Source: Akkermansia muciniphila
GTDB taxonomy: Bacteria > Verrucomicrobiota > Verrucomicrobiia > Verrucomicrobiales > Akkermansiaceae
Reading direction: 5' to 3'
Assembly: GCA_945860285.1 (NCBI GenBank)
Contig: CAMAQB010000028.1
Span: forward strand, 1 to 38,375
DNA length: 38,375 nucleotides
This document shows, piece after piece, positions 16,371 to 24,859 of this stretch (its first letter is position 1; each line of letters begins with the position of its first letter). Both the position numbers and the translations under genes were made by a program. The notes under the pieces were generated by a model that was not told the origin of the DNA, made no database searches, and saw nothing but the letters and a program-made list of their open reading frames with translations.

Positions 16371-19300
16371 ATGAAACATCTGCTGCCTCTGCTGCTCACT
16401 TTATCCGCTTTCGCCGAACCGGTTTCCCTTTTCGACGGCAAGACACTCGACAACTGGAGCACCCGCCAGGGCGAGGAAAAATGGTGGCGCGTGCAGGACG
16501 GCATGATCACCGGTGGCTCGCTGACGGAAACCCTTCCCTTCAACTGCTTTCTCGCTTCGCAAAAAACCTATCAGAATTTCGAACTGAAGTTGAAAATCAA
16601 ACTCACCAAGGGCGAGGGATTCATCAACTCCGGCATCCAGATCCGCAGCACGCGTGTTCCTAACAATTCCGAGATGTCCGGTTACCAGGTGGACGCGGGG
16701 ATTGACTGGTGGGGCAAGCTGTATGACGAGTCACGCCGCAATCGCGTCATCGGTGAACCGGTGGACGCCGCGGCCATCAAGGCCACAGCCAAGGACTGGG
16801 ACTGGAACGAATACCGGATTGTCTGCGAGGGAAAACGCATCCGCTCGTGGATCAACGGCGTCGCCGCACTCGACTACACCGAGGCCGATCCGAATATTCC
16901 GACCGGCGGCCTGATCGGAGTGCAAGCACATGCGGGCGGAAAATTTCTCGTCCAGTTCAAGGATATCACCATCAATGAACTGCCCGCAACTGCCGAATTC
17001 AAGCCGGCGGAGGAGCCGAAAATGCAACCGATCCAGAACGCGCAACCTCGCACCGCACAGGAACAAAAAGCATCCTTCCACCTCCCGCCGGGTTTTGAGA
17101 TCGAGCTGGTCGCCGCGGAAGATCCTGCCGCCAATGTCGGAAAGTTCATCTCGGTGTATTTCGACCAACGCGGTCGGATGTGGACGCAAACCGCGCTGGA
17201 ATACCCGGTCGATGCCAATGAAAATGCCGCGATCGCGGATGCCCTCTACGCCAGCAAGGCAAAAGACAAAATCATTGTCTATGATCGTGCGGCTTTGTTC
17301 GACAAACCCCTGCCCGCCGAAGGACTGAAGCCTGCGTTTACTTTCGCCGAAGGTCTCGCCATTCCCCTCGGGATTCTGCCCTGGGGCGACGGTTCGAAAT
17401 GTTATGCCTTGCATGGTCGCGATATCGTCCTGCTTACTGACACCGACAATGACAACAAAGCGGATAAACAGGAGGTTCTGCTCACGGGCTTCGGTGTGCA
17501 GGATTCTCACCTTTTCCCCCACCAGTTCACCCGTGCTCCGGGAGGATGGATCTGGATGGCGCAGGGTGCATTCAACTACAGCAATGTCCGCCGTCCGAGC
17601 GATCCCGCCGACAAGACGATCAAATATGATCAAACCCGCATGGCGCGCATTCGACCCGACGGCAGCGCTTTTGAAATCACCTCGAACGGCCCCTGCAATA
17701 TCTGGGGGCTGGTCATTGATCGAAATGGTGAATCCTTCATCCAGGAAGCTAACGATTTCGGCTATGGCGTGATGCCCTTCCACGAATACGGCAATTACCC
17801 CGGCTGCTCGGACGGACAGTGGAAAAGTTACTCCCCGGAATTTCCCGGCACTTTTGTTTCCCAGCGCTTCGGCGGCACCGGCCTCAGTGGCCTTTGTCTG
17901 ACCGACAAGGAGGGTGTCTACCCCGCTCCTTACAACAACCTGATGCTTGTCGCCAATCCGATCACCAACCGCATCAACACCGTGAAACTGGAACCGGTGG
18001 GAAAAACCAGCGTGGATCATTATCTCAGCGATTGGAAATTTGAGAAAATCGGCGATTTTGTCACCTGTGACGACCCATGGTTCCGTCCCGTAGCGATGAC
18101 TCTTGGTCCGGACGGCTGTGTGTACATTGTCGACTGGTACAACAAGATCATCAGCCACAACGAAGTGCCGCGCACCCATCCCGACCGCGACAAAATCCGC
18201 GGCCGGATCTGGCGCATCAAACATCAGCAGCAGAAAGCCATCAGCGTGCCCGACTTCACTAAACTGGATGACAAGGCGCTTGCGGAAAAACTCGGTTCCC
18301 CCTCGCTGACCCAAACCGTCATTGCGTATCAAACCCTGGCCGACCGCAAGTCGTCCGCTTCGATCCGCTCCAACAGCATCGCCGGGCTCTGGGCATGGGA
18401 GTCCTCGCACATCAACCAGTTCGAGCCCATGACCGATGCCGATCACGCCTATTTGCAATCCTTTGCCAAGCACAGCGACCCCCAATTCCGTCGCGAGGCA
18501 GTGCGCGTGGCGGGTAATGTCCGTCTTTATGAGAACAAAACGCTGGCTCTGGAAAAAATGCTGCCGCTCATCAAAAAGGCCCGGACCGACGAGCATAAAA
18601 ACGTCCGCCGTGAGTGCATCAACAGCGTTGGCAACCTGCTCGCACTCGGGCAGCAGGTCGACCAACTTTTCGGCATCCTGCTGGATGGCGATCTCGGCGT
18701 ACTGCCCGAGCCACTGGCCCGCAGCACCCGCGGCAACAAGATGATCCCCGTTCGCGAGGCCTACGACCGCGAGTATGAACGCTACCTCACCCGGATGTTT
18801 CTGGAGCGGCAACCTGAAATCACCGGCACGTTTCTCAGCTCCGCAGCCGCCAAAAATCTTCCTGTCGAAAGCCAGTTGCTCGCTGCGCTCGCGCTTCCCC
18901 CCGCCCAGGGAGCGGTGATCATCTCAGGACAATTGGCAGGGCTCAAACGGGCACCCAACGCCGAGGAAGTATTGCGCCTTGTTCAGGCCCTCGATCAACC
19001 GCAAATCCAACAATCCCTCCAGGCCGGCATCGCCAATCCCGCCACCAGTCAGACGATCATCGACGCGCTTTTGAAAAATAAAAACCGCATCCCCGCTGAA
19101 CGCATGCAGAGTCTGCTGACTTCCACGGTCGACCAGCTTTTCAAGGGGAATGCCGAAGAAGTGCAGCGCGCCGTGGCACTCAGCGCCGCGTTTTCACTGA
19201 CCAACACAGCGGAAAAACTGCTAGCCATCGCCCAGGCAGCCGGCCCGGCGGAAAACCGCATCGCAGCTCTGGACGCGATCGCCACCCAGCAAAACGGCGA

Positions 19301-20666
19301 GCCCGCTGCGCTGCTTGGCATCTATCAAAAAGAACACGACGCCCTGCAGCTTGCAGCTGTTAGAGCGCTCGCGTCCTCCCGACAGCCGAATGCCGCCAGT
19401 CAGGCCTTGGGTATTTTTGCCAAACTTGGTCCTGCATTGCAACGCCAGGTCATCGAGGCCCTTTGCAGCCACAAGGAAGGTGCCCTGGCGCTGGTCAAGG
19501 CCTGCCTCGACGGACAAGTGGCCGCGAAAAATCTCAACTCGATCGCCATCGACCGCCTGCAGGTGGTGTTGCATGACGACCCCTCGCTTAAAAAACTGCT
19601 GGACGGGCTCTCGGACATCTATCGCCCCGTGTTGGCCCTCAAAGGCAACGAAAGCAGCTTTGTTGCGACCAACATTTCCCTGCCCGGAGCGTTCACTGTG
19701 GAAACCTGGGTGAAACTTGATCCGGAAATCGACAACCGCGACAGCCTCGGCGGTGCGCCGGGTCAGTTGGATCTCAACTTTTTCGGCAGCAACTTCAGAA
19801 TCTATGTTTTCGGTGCCGCGAACGATGTGATTGTCGCCAAAAAACAAACAATCGCAGGATTATGGACGCACATCGCCGCCGTGCGCGATGAAAAGGGTTC
19901 CTATAAAATCTACATCAACGGCGAACTCGATAACGCGGTGTCCAAAACCCAACTTCACCGCATTGAAAACTTCCGCATCGGCTGGAGTTCGTCGGACGGG
20001 GGTAGCAACGAGCAACTCGCCGAGTTCCGCATCTGGAACCGTGAACGCAGCGCTGCGGAAATCCGCGCCAATTTCGACCGCAGCCTCGCCAACAGCAAGG
20101 ACCCGTCCCTGCTCTTCAACGGCAGCGGCGACCAGGGCTGGGGCACTCTGAACGAGCATGCCAGCATCTCCCGCGCCACCAACCTGCCCCCGGTGATGAG
20201 CTTGGATCAGGCGGCGGCATTCGACAAAAAATACCAGCACATGCTCACTCTGGCCAAGCCTGGTGGAAAAGCCGAACAGGGCAAAACACTCGCCGCGGTC
20301 TGCATGGGCTGTCACCAGTTCGGCAACGCGGGCGGACAGATCGGACCAAACCTCAGCAGCGTCGGCGCCATGGGTCCCGAGGCAATCGTCCGCAACATCC
20401 TCACGCCGAATGCAGCGATCGAACCAGGCTATCGGATTTTCCGTGTGGAGATGAAGGACGGTTCGCTGGTCGATGCCTTTTTCGTCAGCGAGGACAAGGA
20501 TGCCATCCTGGTCCGACAGATGGGCGCGGGCGACAAACGCATCGAACGCAAGAACATCCAATCGACGCAGTTTCTCCGCCAGAGCCTGATGCCTGAAGGT
20601 TTGCTGGATGCCTACAGCGATGACCAAGTCAAGGACCTTTTCAGCTTCCTGATGTCATTGAAATAA
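16371..20666 (+). CDS. secreted DUF1080 / PVC dehydrogenase / LamG / cytochrome c fusion
   Basis: A 1431-residue exported multidomain protein. A short signal peptide ends near AFA (13-15). A DUF1080 domain (3-keto-disaccharide hydrolase family, about 17-210) begins VSLFDGKTLDNWS. A PVC-type membrane-bound dehydrogenase propeller follows (about 237-620, starting FHLPPGFEIELVAAEDPAA). A helical HEAT-like stretch covers about 640-1060. A LamG/concanavalin-like domain (about 1090-1235) contains AFTVETWVKL and THIAAVRDEKGSYKIYING. A c-type cytochrome closes it, with heme site CMGCH (1311-1315) and probable axial Met1407 in LMPEG. The layout suggests periplasmic sugar oxidation with electron transfer to heme. 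Start ATG 16371 was chosen over TTG 16350 because it begins the signal peptide. Last gene of the operon. Confidence 0.9.
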   Translation: MKHLLPLLLTLSAFAEPVSLFDGKTLDNWSTRQGEEKWWRVQDGMITGGSLTETLPFNCFLASQKTYQNFELKLKIKLTKGEGFINSGIQIRSTRVPNNSEMSGYQVDAGIDWWGKLYDESRRNRVIGEPVDAAAIKATAKDWDWNEYRIVCEGKRIRSWINGVAALDYTEADPNIPTGGLIGVQAHAGGKFLVQFKDITINELPATAEFKPAEEPKMQPIQNAQPRTAQEQKASFHLPPGFEIELVAAEDPAANVGKFISVYFDQRGRMWTQTALEYPVDANENAAIADALYASKAKDKIIVYDRAALFDKPLPAEGLKPAFTFAEGLAIPLGILPWGDGSKCYALHGRDIVLLTDTDNDNKADKQEVLLTGFGVQDSHLFPHQFTRAPGGWIWMAQGAFNYSNVRRPSDPADKTIKYDQTRMARIRPDGSAFEITSNGPCNIWGLVIDRNGESFIQEANDFGYGVMPFHEYGNYPGCSDGQWKSYSPEFPGTFVSQRFGGTGLSGLCLTDKEGVYPAPYNNLMLVANPITNRINTVKLEPVGKTSVDHYLSDWKFEKIGDFVTCDDPWFRPVAMTLGPDGCVYIVDWYNKIISHNEVPRTHPDRDKIRGRIWRIKHQQQKAISVPDFTKLDDKALAEKLGSPSLTQTVIAYQTLADRKSSASIRSNSIAGLWAWESSHINQFEPMTDADHAYLQSFAKHSDPQFRREAVRVAGNVRLYENKTLALEKMLPLIKKARTDEHKNVRRECINSVGNLLALGQQVDQLFGILLDGDLGVLPEPLARSTRGNKMIPVREAYDREYERYLTRMFLERQPEITGTFLSSAAAKNLPVESQLLAALALPPAQGAVIISGQLAGLKRAPNAEEVLRLVQALDQPQIQQSLQAGIANPATSQTIIDALLKNKNRIPAERMQSLLTSTVDQLFKGNAEEVQRAVALSAAFSLTNTAEKLLAIAQAAGPAENRIAALDAIATQQNGEPAALLGIYQKEHDALQLAAVRALASSRQPNAASQALGIFAKLGPALQRQVIEALCSHKEGALALVKACLDGQVAAKNLNSIAIDRLQVVLHDDPSLKKLLDGLSDIYRPVLALKGNESSFVATNISLPGAFTVETWVKLDPEIDNRDSLGGAPGQLDLNFFGSNFRIYVFGAANDVIVAKKQTIAGLWTHIAAVRDEKGSYKIYINGELDNAVSKTQLHRIENFRIGWSSSDGGSNEQLAEFRIWNRERSAAEIRANFDRSLANSKDPSLLFNGSGDQGWGTLNEHASISRATNLPPVMSLDQAAAFDKKYQHMLTLAKPGGKAEQGKTLAAVCMGCHQFGNAGGQIGPNLSSVGAMGPEAIVRNILTPNAAIEPGYRIFRVEMKDGSLVDAFFVSEDKDAILVRQMGAGDKRIERKNIQSTQFLRQSLMPEGLLDAYSDDQVKDLFSFLMSLK

Positions 20667-21213
20667 TCCTGCGCTCTCAGACCGACTGCTTTTCCCATCG
20701 CGAAGGCCGGGGGAAGCAGTCAGTCATCCAACGCATCAAGCTTCGTTGTGGACAAACGAATCATCAATATTCAACGATCAAATCGTTGGGTCATCGCGAA
20801 TTTCCAACGTCGCTTTTTCCTGCATCAACTTCCCTTCCCTACCGAAAAAATCGAGGCAGGCAAGCACCATGAGAAACTTGTGCCAGGATCCGAAGACATC
20901 AATTTGCCCCGCTCGCGCAGCCTGTAAGCCATCGGCATCGTTGCAATAAACAAAAAGAAGAATTCGACTCGCATGGAAAGCGCGCCTTCAACCATTGCGC
21001 CCATAGCCTTTTCGCCTGTTGCTGATTATAAAATCTTTGCAGGCTGCGATGAGTCAGGATGTGATTCAAAATGATCGCACGCTCGGCGATTTCTCTCGCT
21101 GGCAGACATGTTGTCTAACGCCTGTCAGATATGCAATGCGCCACACTTGGATGGAAAAAGCATATTTTTAGTTGCAGAATCCGTTGGGTTGTGATTGAAT
21201 CGTCTAGTAAACA
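20667..21213. other. intergenic region
   Basis: About 550 bp. It begins with a hairpin that probably ends the upstream operon (20684-20721). The rest shows no recognisable gene; a 67-codon ORF at 20746-20949 has no family resemblance and is judged to be chance. The promoter of the next gene should lie near 21150-21210, but no good -35/-10 pair is visible. Confidence 0.5.
20684..20721 (+). terminator. hairpin after the DUF1080/cytochrome gene
   Basis: GACTGCTTTTCCC (20684-20696) pairs with GGGGGAAGCAGTC (20709-20721), a 13-bp stem with two G-T pairs and a 12-base loop, 17 bp after the stop codon. There is no T-run, so termination would need Rho or the hairpin may only protect the mRNA end. 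Confidence 0.45.
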
Positions 21214-21902
21214 ATGAAACTTCAAACATTAATCGCTATTGCTGGTTCCATCACCGCCACGGCTTTTGCCGGAGGATCGAAGGAAGTCATCGCACCCACA
21301 CCACCACCTCCGCCTGCACTGGGCGGCTGGTTCATTGGCGGCACTTATGGACAATTTGAGAGCGATAGCAATATCGATGATTATGATGGTGAGGCCGGCA
21401 CGGCTTTAGCGGCCGATAAATTTGATTTCGACATGTACACGCTCCACATTGGTCGCGACTTGGGTTCCCAAGTAGCTGGTTTCGATGTCGCGGCCTACCT
21501 TGAAGTCGGTTACCTTGACGGCAGTGCCGCTGTTAAGACAGAATACGGCGTAACAGCACTCTTTTTTGGACAGGTTGACTTCGACGCGCAGATTGGCCGA
21601 TCACCATCAACCTCAAGCTGGAGCGCCCCTTGTTTGGCCCCGTGAATTTCTACCTCACCGGTGGCCTTGGATATGCATTCACGGATCTTTCCGTTTCAGA
21701 ATCCCCCGGATCTGATTACTCGGACAGCGATGGCGGCTTCTATGCGCAAGCATCGGCTGGTCTGCTTTACAACATCAATTCCCAGTTTGAATTGTATGCG
21801 GGCGGTCGCTGGCTGCACTTGAACAGCCTTGAGTTTGGCGACATCCCTCTCGAACTCGACGATTCATTCGCTTGGGAAGTTGGTGCCCGGGTAAATTTCT
21901 GA
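21214..21902 (+). pseudogene. outer-membrane beta-barrel protein, broken by a 1-nt frameshift
   Basis: First of two tandem paralogues. Residues 1-19 are a signal peptide (ending AFAGG), followed by the linker SKEVIAPTPPPPPALGGW and beta-strands such as GWFIGGTYGQFE. Compared with the intact copy at 22011-22673, the reading frame is lost near 21594-21597: here ATTGG-CCGATC, there ATTGTTCCGATC. The upstream frame stops at 21645, while the downstream part continues in the +2 frame (GPVNFYLTGGLGYAFTD to the end WEVGARVNF). The final Phe is the usual mark for outer-membrane insertion. Without the deletion the protein would be about 229 residues. A sequencing or assembly error is possible, since everything else is well conserved. 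A terminator follows. Confidence 0.8.
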
Positions 21903-21928
21903 TTTCACCCTGCGCAACTTCATTCACC

Positions 21929-21960
21929 AAAAGCATGTGCTCGGGCACATGCTTTTTTTT
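21929..21960 (+). terminator. intrinsic terminator after the first beta-barrel gene
   Basis: AAAAGCATGTGC, loop TCGG, then GCACATGCTTTT, followed by a run of T to 21960. A near-identical terminator follows the second paralogue (22707-22737), showing that the duplication included the 3' end. Confidence 0.9.
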
Positions 21961-22010
21961 CGAAAAATCGCTTGACATATCCTAAGCAATTGCTGCACGC
22001 TGACGTCGCT

Positions 22011-22673
22011 ATGAAACTCACAATACTTGTTACAATCGCAGCCTCGATCACAGCCACCGCATTCGCTGGCGGATCGAAGGAAGTTATCGCCCCCACCCCG
22101 CCACCTTCCCCTACACTGGGCGGATGGTTCATCGGTGGCACTTATGGACAGTTCGAAGCCGATGGCGACCTTGGCTATTCTGTTCTAAGTAAAGCGGCGG
22201 CCGCCATCGACCCGATTGATGTTGACAAGTTTGATTTCGACATGTATACGCTGCACTTCGGTCGCGATCTTGGCACTCAAGTAGCAGGCTTCGACGTTGC
22301 GGCTTACCTGGAAGTCGGCTTCCTTGACGGCAGCGCAACCCTAGCCGACAAAGACGAAAGTGATATCGATGTGGAAATTGTTCCGATCACTGCCAACCTC
22401 AAATTGGAGCGCGCTTTGTTCGGCCCTGTCAACTTCTACCTGACCGGCGGTTTGGGTTACGCATTCACGGATGTTTCAGCCGATGGCGGTTCTGACAATG
22501 ACGGTGGCTTTTATGCACAAGCGTCGGCTGGTCTGCTCTATAACGTCAATTCCCAATTCGAATTGTTCGCAGGTGGTCGCTGGCTCTATCTGAACAGCCT
22601 GCAATTTGGCGATGCTCCCCTTGAACTGGACGACGCATTCGCCTGGGAGGTTGGTGTCCGCGTCAATTTCTAA
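22011..22673 (+). CDS. outer-membrane beta-barrel protein, intact paralogue
   Basis: 220 residues from ATG 22011. A signal peptide (MKLTILVTIAASITATAFAGG) would export it: hydrophobic core at about 4-17, cleavage near AFA. A proline-rich linker (PTPPPSP) leads to a small beta-barrel with alternating polar and hydrophobic residues, ending in VRVNF with the C-terminal Phe expected for outer-membrane insertion. It is highly similar to the broken copy at 21214-21902, most strongly in FDFDMYTLH, VAGFDVAAYLEVG, GPVNFYLTGGLGYAFTD and DGGFYAQASAGLLYN. Size suggests an 8-stranded OmpA/OmpW-like barrel, but no exact family is claimed. It has its own terminator. Substrate or role is unknown. Confidence 0.82.
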   Translation: MKLTILVTIAASITATAFAGGSKEVIAPTPPPSPTLGGWFIGGTYGQFEADGDLGYSVLSKAAAAIDPIDVDKFDFDMYTLHFGRDLGTQVAGFDVAAYLEVGFLDGSATLADKDESDIDVEIVPITANLKLERALFGPVNFYLTGGLGYAFTDVSADGGSDNDGGFYAQASAGLLYNVNSQFELFAGGRWLYLNSLQFGDAPLELDDAFAWEVGVRVNF

Positions 22674-22706
22674 TTGATCGCTTCATAACCCATCTGAAAA
22701 CTAAGG

Positions 22707-22737
22707 AAAGCATGTGCTCCGGCACATGCTTTTTTTT
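22707..22737 (+). terminator. intrinsic terminator after the second beta-barrel gene
   Basis: AAAGCATGTGC, loop TCCG, then GCACATGCTTT, followed by T to 22737. It separates this gene from the convergent GNAT gene ending at 22778. Stem sequence is almost the same as at 21929-21960. Confidence 0.9.
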
Positions 22738-22777
22738 CAGACATTTTAAATTGCATCGAATCCAGATGCCTCCCAGA

Positions 22778-23683
22778 TCAACCGCTCTCCGGCAAAAAGG
22801 TGGCCAGAGTCACGCCCGTCAATGGCGGAGCTGTGCCGAGCACACTAAGCACGTTGATTTCGCGATTTCTGCCCCCCCAAGCATAAGCCTGCTGGACAAG
22901 GAGGGTAGCCTTCGATGGTAGAATGAACGCCACCTTTTTTCCGCGGAATGATTGATCCATCAAGCCAACCATCAGTTCACGCATTGTTTCCTCATCTTCC
23001 GCGACTCCCTGCCCCAACATGATCTCCGCAGGCAGGAACGAAGCAGCAAGGAACCCGGCGAGCTGGCCATCGGATTTCTCGATCACCGCGAGTCGCCAGA
23101 AATCGGCGTGGTTGTCGACGAAAAATCGATAATCCTTTTCCTTGCGAATGCCGTTGAGCCTGAATTCAAGATCGGCGATCGCACCAACGTCCGCCGCCGT
23201 GGCGGGTCTGACCCGAGTACCCAAGCCGGGCCATCCTTCCTCAGGGACTTGCATCGTCATCGATTGCAGCAGCATTTGCGGAACAAAACCAAGACGGGTA
23301 TAGAGCGAGAAGGAGTCGAGATTCATCGCGTTGGAAACCAAGCGCAAGGGCATGCCAGCGGCGGCACGGATGATTTCCTGCATCATTGCCCGGGCGACAC
23401 CCCGACCAAAAGCAGTTGGGGAAACGCTGACAATTCCCACGCCGACATGGGTCTCGCGAGGATGAAAAAACGCCGCACCCAACAATGGACCCCCATCATC
23501 CATCGCCACCACACAGCATCCGGGGTCGAGAGCTTCATAAATTTCAACCATCGGGCGGAACGGCCGCCAGTCCGACCCGAAACGATCCGTATTCAACCGG
23601 GTGCGATGCCAGACATCCAGCGAAGAGTGCAACAGCCTGGCGAGATCGTCGTATTGATGCGTTTGGAGTCGGAGCAGTTTCAT
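22778..23683 (-). CDS. double GNAT-domain acetyltransferase
   Basis: 301 residues from ATG 23683 (MKLLRLQTHQYDDLARLL). Two GNAT folds lie in tandem. The first (about 1-155) has the acetyl-CoA-binding segment VGIVSVSPTAFGRGVARAMM and the FSLYTRLGFVP strand. The second (about 160-301) begins TRVRPATAADVGAIADLEF and looks degenerate, without a clear Q/RxxGxG/A loop. Such proteins often keep activity in one half only. The frame stays open to 23806, but that extension has no family resemblance. It is convergent with the beta-barrel gene and divergent from the small membrane protein. The substrate is unknown. Confidence 0.78.
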   Translation of the reverse strand: MKLLRLQTHQYDDLARLLHSSLDVWHRTRLNTDRFGSDWRPFRPMVEIYEALDPGCCVVAMDDGGPLLGAAFFHPRETHVGVGIVSVSPTAFGRGVARAMMQEIIRAAAGMPLRLVSNAMNLDSFSLYTRLGFVPQMLLQSMTMQVPEEGWPGLGTRVRPATAADVGAIADLEFRLNGIRKEKDYRFFVDNHADFWRLAVIEKSDGQLAGFLAASFLPAEIMLGQGVAEDEETMRELMVGLMDQSFRGKKVAFILPSKATLLVQQAYAWGGRNREINVLSVLGTAPPLTGVTLATFLPESG

Positions 23684-23829
23684 GGCAGATGAGTCAGCAG
23701 TGGTCGGCACCCAGCGTAGTCGTGCACGATGACAGCACAATGCCAAATCGCCATGGCGGAGAAAAGAGCATTGATCATTGACAGCCCATGCTCCGTCACC
23801 CAACATTTCGACCCGGTTTTCGGGCTACT

Positions 23830-24171
23830 ATGAATCCAATTATTTTCAAGGTCATTCACCTCGCAGGCGCTCTGGGAGTTTTCACTGCCATGGGAGCCAT
23901 CCTCGCGGGAGCGACGGATAGCCATCGCAAAATGGCATCGATGCTGCATGGCATTTCGCTGCTGCTGTTGTTGCTTGCCGGCTTCGGCATGCTGAAAAAC
24001 CCGCCGATGGATCTGCATTTCTGGAAAATCAAATTGGTGCTCTGGTTGTTTCTCGGCATCGTACCCGTACTGGCCCGCAAGAAAACCCTGCCAACCTGGG
24101 CTCTTCTCGCACTGACCCTGGGTGCCGGAATCTTTGCGGCCTACCTGGGAGTGATGCTGCCCAAATGGTAA
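23830..24171 (+). CDS. small membrane protein with four predicted spans
   Basis: 113 residues from ATG 23830. Four hydrophobic stretches are visible: about 5-25 (IIFKVIHLAGALGVFTAMGA), 38-53 (rich in Leu), 62-79 (FWKIKLVLWLFLGIVPVL) and 88-108. Short loops carry positive charges (SHRK, ARKK). It is an inner-membrane protein of unknown role; I recognise no specific family. An alternative in-frame ATG at 23788 would add 14 polar residues that look unnatural ahead of the first span. It is divergent from the double-GNAT gene. Confidence 0.7.
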   Translation: MNPIIFKVIHLAGALGVFTAMGAILAGATDSHRKMASMLHGISLLLLLLAGFGMLKNPPMDLHFWKIKLVLWLFLGIVPVLARKKTLPTWALLALTLGAGIFAAYLGVMLPKW

Positions 24172-24271
24172 AAATCATGGCGATTCCCCCGATTTAGTTT
24201 GCGCAATTTACGTATTTGCCATTTGATTTGTCCGGTTCCATTCTCATCAGAGCCGTTCTCAAGCCCCAGCC

Positions 24272-24550
24272 ATGGATCTCGACCTTATTGACGTTCACTT
24301 TGATCTGCGTGACATCAAGCCACGCGAGTTGGAGGAAATATTGGAAGACCCCTTCGGCGTTCGGTTTCTTCCCGATGTGGAGCGGGCCGATGGCGAGTCG
24401 CGCTATTATGCGCTGGGTCGCACGGTCGGTGGCCGGCAGTTGTTTCTATGTTTCTGGACCGATGGAAAAACCACCCGCGTGGTGGCGGCGCGGGAAATGA
24501 CGGAAAACGAAGGACGCTTCTACGAACGGCGCTATGCAGCACTGAAGTAA
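24272..24550 (+). CDS. BrnT-like toxin of a type II toxin-antitoxin pair
   Basis: 92 residues matching the BrnT/RelE-fold ribonuclease family: LEEILEDPFGVRFLPD, then SRYYALGRTVGGRQLFLCFW, TRVVAAREMTENE and the closing RFYERRY. Family members cleave mRNA and slow growth until their antitoxin binds them. The usual BrnT N-terminus with FEWDPxK is replaced by VHFDLRDIKPRELEE, so this is a divergent member. The stop is 6 bp before the antitoxin gene, the toxin-first order typical for brnTA. Such operons usually repress themselves through the antitoxin. A weak promoter may lie in the 100 bp upstream, but no box is convincing. Confidence 0.78.
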   Translation: MDLDLIDVHFDLRDIKPRELEEILEDPFGVRFLPDVERADGESRYYALGRTVGGRQLFLCFWTDGKTTRVVAAREMTENEGRFYERRYAALK

Positions 24551-24556
24551 ATCATC

Positions 24557-24844
24557 ATGAACTCGGTCACCAACTGGTCACAAATCCCCGCTTTTGCCGA
24601 TGAACTCAGCGAAGCACGTTTCTGGGATGAACACGAACTCGATGCCCGGTTGATGCAGGCCTGCGTTCATGAACCCGATTCCCGCGAGTCCACCACCATC
24701 ACCCTGCGGTTCGATCCACGCATGCTCTCCCGTATCAAACGGGTGGCCCGATCCCGTTATCTGAATTATCAATCGATGATGAAACAGTGGCTGGCCGAGC
24801 GACTCGAAGAGGAAATCCGTCGCCAGGACAATGGTGCGCGCTGA
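24557..24844 (+). CDS. CopG-type antitoxin partner of the BrnT-like toxin
   Basis: 95 residues. The N-terminal part has the IPAFADELSEARFWDEHE motif seen in CopG_antitoxin proteins (the xxFWDxHD signature). The C-terminal part is a ribbon-helix-helix: TTITLRFDPRMLSRIKRVAR, then YLNYQSMMKQWLAERLEEE. These proteins bind the toxin through the N-terminal part and the operon DNA through the ribbon. Placement 6 bp after the toxin gene supports the pairing. The order of toxin-binding and DNA-binding parts matches the CopG_antitoxin type rather than a typical BrnA. Confidence 0.8.
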   Translation: MNSVTNWSQIPAFADELSEARFWDEHELDARLMQACVHEPDSRESTTITLRFDPRMLSRIKRVARSRYLNYQSMMKQWLAERLEEEIRRQDNGAR

Positions 24845-24859
24845 GCCCGTTGAATACCC

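Noticed and set aside
16731-18812. 693-codon minus-strand ORF inside the DUF1080/cytochrome gene
   Set aside because: Antisense shadow of a GC-rich gene whose plus-strand domains are clear.
20746-20949. 67-codon ORF in the gap before the beta-barrel genes
   Set aside because: No family resemblance, no ribosome site, unusual composition; probably chance.
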